A stretch of DNA of 14,127 nt from Thelonectria olida (lineage: Eukaryota > Ascomycota > Sordariomycetes > Hypocreales > Nectriaceae): positions 1 through 14,127 of the forward strand of contig JAGPYM010000155.1 of NCBI GenBank assembly GCA_020736575.1, read 5' to 3'. Made by a program: the position numbers and the translations under genes. The notes beneath the pieces are model-generated. The model was not told where the DNA came from. It ran no database searches and worked only from the letters and a program-made list of their open reading frames with translations. This document shows, piece after piece, positions 9,824 through 14,127 of this stretch (the stretch's first letter is position 1; every line of letters begins with the position of its first letter).

Positions 9824-10170
9824 CTATTAATAATAATAATAATATAAATATAAGGCAATAAGATAAAAATATAACCCTTATTATAATAATACTAATATAG
9901 ACTTAAGGTAATAAAATAATAGTATAACTCTTATTATAATAATACTAATATAAATGTAAGGCAATAAGATAATAGTATAACTCTTATTATAATAACTCTA
10001 ATTTAAATGTAGGGCATTAGGATAGAAATATAACCCTTATTATAATAATACTATTATAAACCTAGGGTAATAAGATAATAGTATAACTCTTATTATAATA
10101 ATACTAATACAAATGTAGGGCAATAAAATAATAGTGTGACCCTTATTATAATAACTCTAACTTAAATATA
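9824..10170 (+). repeat. 53-bp tandem repeat array, six full units plus a partial one
   Basis: Units begin at 9824, 9877, 9930, 9983, 10036, 10089 and 10142 (the last about 29 bp), a constant 53-bp period. Most start CTTATTATAATAA, and a conserved inner part resembles GGCAATAAGATAATAG. A more degenerate unit may precede it (9771-9823). The AACTCTAA variant appears in the units at 9983 and 10142, exactly three units apart, hinting at a 159-bp higher-order period. The array lies 60-70 bp before the polypurine tract. Confidence 0.9.
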
Positions 10171-10209
10171 AAATACTAATATATTAGTAATAGAAAAACT
10201 CCTAACTAT

Positions 10210-10225
10210 TAATAGGCCATATATA
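10210..10225 (+). repeat. 16-bp direct repeat, right copy
   Basis: This is an exact copy of 8260-8275, 1950 bp downstream. It lies just before the polypurine tract, so the extra module can be removed on paper with one copy to leave the chromodomain next to the tract. Confidence 0.8.
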
Positions 10226-10229
10226 AACT

Positions 10230-10241
10230 GGAGTAGGAGGG
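10230..10241 (+). promoter_or_regulatory. Polypurine tract (plus-strand primer)
   Basis: GGAGTAGGAGGG, pure A/G except one T, ends two bases before the 3' LTR. This is where the RNase H-resistant primer for plus-strand DNA synthesis lies in LTR retrotransposons. Confidence 0.8.
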
Positions 10242-10243
10242 TA

Positions 10244-10475
10244 TATTATAAATCTAGGCTGCGCTTATATTTTAATTATATATGCGCGTAATATATATAT
10301 GGCATGCATTTAGAGCGGATGTATATTATAGGGGGCATAAGGGCTAGGTTATATAATATAGGAGTATTAGTAAAGCTTTAAAGCATACTAAAAGGGAAGA
10401 GCTTTTCTTCTTTTTAAGTTTATTAATATTACAATTAATGCCTATTTGCAAACGCCCTAGGGCCAGTCTATTATA
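10244..10475 (+). repeat. 3' LTR of the chromovirus (232 bp)
   Basis: It has the same length as the 5' LTR and differs only by transitions. Near its start it is the more mutated copy: the GC hairpin and CACGCGTG palindrome seen at 2928-2972 have become TA-rich. Its 3' half is the less mutated copy (for example it keeps ACAATTAATGCC near 10430). Confidence 0.95.
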
Positions 10476-10480
10476 GCTAG
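10476..10480. repeat. Target-site duplication GCTAG, right copy
   Basis: Partner of 2912-2916, directly after the 3' LTR. Confidence 0.9.
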
Positions 10481-12927
10481 TTTATATATTTATTTAATTA
10501 CTTTTATTTTATAAATTAATTTAATAAATTTTACTATTATAACTTATATTTTTAGCTATTATATTTCCTTTTTCTTTTTTTATTTAATTTTGTACTCTTT
10601 TTATTATATTTATTTAATTAAATAATACTATTATAGTTTTTCTTATTTTTAAAGCTTTTTAAAAATATAATATAATAAGCTAACCTTTTTAATATTTCTT
10701 ATTATATTATAAATATAATTTTAAATAATAAGTTTTAAATTTAAGTTTAAATAAACTAGTAAAATTATAATAAGTATTATAATTTAAATAAAAAGCTTAC
10801 TTATATATAATATAAATAAATAAATTAAAATTCTTTTACTTTTTAATCTTACTATTAATTATTAAAAAATATAGTTTTAAAATCATTTTACTAGTTAAAT
10901 TTACTTTTATATAGCTTTAAACTAATTTAACTAGCTATTATATATTAAACCTTTATTAAATAAAAAAATTAAAAGAAAATACTTAACTACCTTTTAATAT
11001 TAAATTTAATATAATAAGACTTTTAATTCTATTTTATAAAGCGCTTTAAAATTTACTTTTATTTATTTTTATAACTAATATATATTTTTATTAATTTTAA
11101 TTAATTTTTTAATATATTTATATATAATATTTCTAGCTATTATAAGTAAAAGAAAGCTTTTATTATTACTTTTTTAAATTATTAAAACTCTATTATATAT
11201 ATCTATTATATTAAAACTTATACTTTTAATATTTTTATAATAAATAAATATATTTTAACTCCCTTTTATACTTACTAGTTTATTAATAAGTTTATATAAA
11301 AGTAATATACTAATTATATTTAAAACTTAAATAATAAGTGTAAATAGGCCTTTTTTAATAGTTATTTTTTTAAAAAAGTAAATTATAATATTTTATTTAA
11401 TTAGTTATAAGGTAAAATATATATAATAAATTTTTAAAAGTATAATTTTAAAATTATAAATTAGGCTACTTACTTTTAAATTGCTATTATAATAGAGGTT
11501 TATAATTTATAAGTTAGTAAAAATATAAAAAAAGTTTAAACTATTATTAAAAAGTATATAAATTTTAATATATTAATAAGTTTTTAAAAAATATAATTAA
11601 AATATTTATATTATAATAGAAAGTAGTTCTAGAGTTTTTAAATTATAATATAAATTAAAATATAATAACTTTTTATATTTTATTTTATTTAAAAAAGGAA
11701 TTTATATTTTTATAAATATATAATATATTTTTAGTATTATTAATAAGTATTATAAATAGTAAGTACTAGTATTTTATATTTTAAAAATAGTATTTATTTT
11801 TTATTAAAAGCTTATTTTTATTATAGTTTTATTATATTTATTTTTTATTTTTATATATCTTATTAGTATTATTAATTATTATAATTAAATAATTAATTTA
11901 TTTTAAATATATTCTTTTTATATTTAATTTTCTTTTAACTATTTACTTATATAATTTAAATATACTTTTAAATACTTATTAATATAAAATTTCTACTTTT
12001 AAATTTATATAAAATTTTAAAACTTTTAATTATATAATTTTCCTAATATAAATTATTTATATTTTAATCTTTTTAAAAGTATATTTTTATTTTACTATTA
12101 TTAGTACTTACTATTTTAATATTTTAATTTATTCTTTTTATATATATAAAACTAATTTTTTATATAAGTTTCTTTTATTAGCTTAAAAGAAAGAAAATAA
12201 CTTATTATATTAATAAGCCTTTTCTATTTTTTATACTATCGTTTTATTATTACTTATAGCCTCTTACTACTTATAAATTGCTTATAATAACTTGTACTTA
12301 TAATATATAAAAACCCTTATAAACTGTTTTTAAACTTTTAATATAAAAGCACTACTTTTTTAAAACTTAATTTATATAATTTAACTAATTATATAATATA
12401 TAATTTTATATAATTAACTTTTTACTAATTAAATAAATTATAATTTAAAAAGATAATATTAATATAATAGCTTAATATTTATTAAATTATATAAATTTCC
12501 TTAAGTATATTTATTTAATTAAAAAGCTTAAAACGTATTTTAAATAGTTATTATTTATAATATTTTATATTTTTTATAACTAGCCCTATTTTATATTATT
12601 TATAGGGGGAAAACTTCTAGCTTTTAAATATATATAAAATTAAACACTTTTATAAGCAATTAACTATAATATATAATTATATAATTAACTACCTAATAGC
12701 TAATATAATATACCTTAGCTTTTAAAACTAGCTTTTAGCTTTTATAATATAAGAAATTTACTAATTATTTTAATTATTTATATACTAATATAATATAGGC
12801 TAATTAGAGCCCTTTTATATATAGCTTAAAAGTGTTATAAAATTTACTTGCGCTTAACTAGCTACTAGCTACTAGAATTAAACTAATTATAGTTTTTTTA
12901 TTTTTAACTTAAGTTTCCAATTTAAAA
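10481..12927. other. AT-rich decayed DNA, probably more of the older minus-strand element
   Basis: About 10% GC by eye, T-rich on the plus strand like 1-2911. It is the other side of the insertion site of the inner element, so by position it should be the upstream (gag/protease) part of the same minus-strand retrotransposon. I could not find a protease or zinc-knuckle motif to prove it, and no ORF of useful length is open. A few GC-richer spots occur (12598-12620, 12800-12870). Confidence 0.5.
12806..12822 (-). promoter_or_regulatory. TATA-box-like sequence on the minus strand
   Basis: Minus-strand TATATATAAAAGGGCTC is a good TATA box followed by a GC-richer stretch that is unusual here. It lies about 160 bp downstream (minus sense) of the 51-bp repeat end at 12978, where a promoter would sit if that block opened an LTR. 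It is suggestive only. Confidence 0.3.
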
Positions 12928-12978
12928 GGTTTAACTTAATTATAACTAGAGATATACTACTATGCCCCAAGCTAGGTT
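12928..12978. repeat. 51-bp dispersed repeat, copy 2
   Basis: It aligns ungapped to 1-51 in the same orientation, with six differences, all transitions. Here the left stem arms are mutated, so the nested hairpin of copy 1 is not kept, though CCCCAAGCTAGG survives. Sequence right of both copies diverges at once after GCTAGGTT, so this is a true boundary of the repeated unit. What lies left of it (below 12928) cannot be compared with copy 1, which starts at the window edge. Confidence 0.7.
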
Positions 12979-14127
12979 TTAAATAGTTATAACTTTTTAA
13001 TATTTATATATTAACTAATATAAATATACTATTAAAAGTAATATAAAAAGTTAATTTAGTTCTTTTAAGCTACTATATTCTAATTAAAAGATTTTACTAT
13101 TTATTATATTTTATATTTATAATTTTAATACTTTTAAAGCTTTAATAGGCTAGCTTTTAAATATATATAATAATACTTATATTTACTTTTAAAACTATTT
13201 AATTACTTAGTTATATTTATATATTTCTATTTTTTAATATAAGTATTAATTATTTAATAATTCTATTAATTATACCTTTTATTATACTATTTATTTAAAT
13301 ACTTATTTAATAATTAATTTACTATTAATTCTCCTTATAATATAAAACTAAATCTTTTAACATATTTTTATTATATTAATTTTTAATATATAATTATAAA
13401 ATTTATAATAATATTTTTTATATTAATAATAGCTGCTCTATTTAGCTTACTACTATTATTACTACTATTACTATTTTATTTATTATATTATTTATTATTT
13501 TATTAATTAGTATTAATATAATTAATATTTATTATACTTTCTTTAATATATTATATAATATATTTAATAACTAGCCTATTTTTAATTATATATACTTATA
13601 TATAATTTTAATATTTTACTAATTAATTATTTTTATATTTAATATTATATATTAAACTTTTAATTTATATAAGTATATATTAATAATTTAATTTATTAAT
13701 ATTAGCTTTATATTCCCTTAGTTTAATAGTTAAATTATAAACTTTTATATTTTATATTATATAATTTAAAATAATTTATTAGCTTCCATTTTATTTCTTT
13801 TTTTTACTTACTATTTATTATAATTATATAATTTAACTCTATTATTTTAATATAAACTAATATAATATTAAATACTAAGCTCTTTTAATAATAGTTAAAT
13901 ATACTATTATATAATTAGTAATTAATATTTATTTACTTTTTAATTTTAACTTTATAATAGCTAATATTAAGAAAGTTTATATAATTTAATAAATATTAAG
14001 CTATTATATTAATATTATTTTTTTATATTATAATTTATTTAATTAGTAGGAAGTTAATTATATTAAATTATATATTATATAATTAGTTAAATTATATAAA
14101 CTAGAGTTTAAAATAGTAGGACTTTTA
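12979..14127. other. AT-rich decayed DNA, no gene seen
   Basis: The same very low GC composition continues to the right edge, with stop codons in all frames. The only distinct spot is a run of CTA/TTA triplets at 13447-13473. I found no RT, integrase or transposase motif here on either strand. Confidence 0.6.
13447..13473 (-). repeat. Run of nine TAA/TAG triplets (minus strand)
   Basis: On the minus strand this reads nine consecutive stop triplets: TAG TAA TAG TAG TAA TAA TAG TAG TAA. CpA to TpA change would make exactly this from a CAG/CAA glutamine run; a plain TAN microsatellite would look the same. Confidence 0.5.

Larger units (their letters stand above)
8276..10209 (+). other. Extra 1.93-kb module between chromodomain and polypurine tract, product unrecognised
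   Basis: Many fungal chromoviruses end pol close to the polypurine tract. Here nearly 2 kb intervenes, flanked by a perfect 16-bp direct repeat. The plus strand is purine-rich, with G-run clusters (8357-8394; 8968-8980) and a very A/G-rich stretch at 9480-9780; a 53-bp tandem array ends it. Each plus frame has long stretches broken only by TAA/TAG. The longest uninterrupted plus ORF starts with ATG at 8352 (78 codons, stop at 8586), with a hydrophobic segment near residues 24-46. When stops are read as Gln or Trp all three frames look protein-like, so I cannot decide which was coding, or whether any was. No known domain was recognised on either strand. It could be a captured gene, an env-like third ORF, or non-coding sequence. 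Confidence 0.6.
2917..10475 (+). mobile_element. Ty3/gypsy chromovirus, structurally complete, RIP-inactivated (7559 bp)
   Basis: The element has two 232-bp LTRs, a 5-bp target duplication, gag with a CCHC knuckle, pol in the order protease, RT, RNase H, integrase, chromodomain, and a polypurine tract before the 3' LTR. That order defines Ty3/gypsy, and the C-terminal chromodomain defines the chromovirus branch. GC is around 30% by eye, well above the flanks but low for a coding element. Every catalytic motif has RIP-type changes (DSG to NSK in protease, YLDD to YLDN in RT, D,D,E to N,N,K in integrase). The pol frame shows no indel across about 3.7 kb. It lies in an older minus-strand element and carries an atypical 1.95-kb module before the polypurine tract. 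It cannot move by itself. Confidence 0.95.

Noticed and set aside
12858..12876. TAGCTAC tandem duplication as an array
   Set aside because: Only two and a half short units, not enough to call an array.
1..14127. Mitochondrial or bacterial symbiont genome as the source of the low GC
   Set aside because: The transition-only LTR differences, CpA depletion and Ty3/gypsy chromovirus structure point to fungal nuclear RIP. No rRNA, tRNA or mitochondrial gene was seen.

Overview
This window contains no intact gene. It is a nest of decayed transposable elements of the kind found in AT-rich, gene-poor blocks of filamentous ascomycete genomes (Pezizomycotina) that carry out repeat-induced point mutation (RIP). 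The evidence is extreme TpA richness, near-absence of CpA/TpG outside a few islands, glutamine and tryptophan codons turned into TAA/TAG, and a pair of long terminal repeats whose roughly 28 differences in 232 bp are all transitions. The species cannot be named from this sequence.

Layout. (1) Positions 1-2911 are about 10% GC by eye. They carry, on the minus strand, the pol region of an old Ty3/gypsy retrotransposon: reverse transcriptase, RNase H and the start of integrase, still readable in one frame once stop codons are ignored. Its reverse transcriptase is split at 1540-1947 by a non-coding insert of about 402 bp with a 6-bp target duplication, and this insert has largely escaped RIP. (2) Positions 2912-10480 hold a second, younger Ty3/gypsy element on the plus strand. 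It is structurally complete: 232-bp LTRs (2917-3148 and 10244-10475), a 5-bp target duplication GCTAG, gag with a CCHC zinc knuckle, pol in the order protease, reverse transcriptase, RNase H, integrase, chromodomain (a chromovirus), and a polypurine tract. All its catalytic centres are mutated. (3) Between the chromodomain and the polypurine tract lies an unusual 1.95-kb module bounded by a perfect 16-bp direct repeat. It contains a G-run cluster and a 53-bp tandem repeat array. Without the module the element would be about 5.6 kb, a usual size for fungal chromoviruses. (4) Positions 10481-14127 are again about 10% GC. They contain a second copy (12928-12978) of a 51-bp sequence that also opens the window at 1-51, but no gene I could identify.

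Order of events (inference): the minus-strand element came first and was mutated hardest. The plus-strand chromovirus inserted into it and was later mutated less. The 402-bp insert was either late or too short for RIP to recognise. The chromodomain may have guided the chromovirus into this heterochromatin-like block. The most interesting points are the extra 3' module of the chromovirus, the sparing of GCA relative to other NCA trinucleotides, and the RIP-escaping insert whose removal exactly rebuilds a reverse transcriptase active site.
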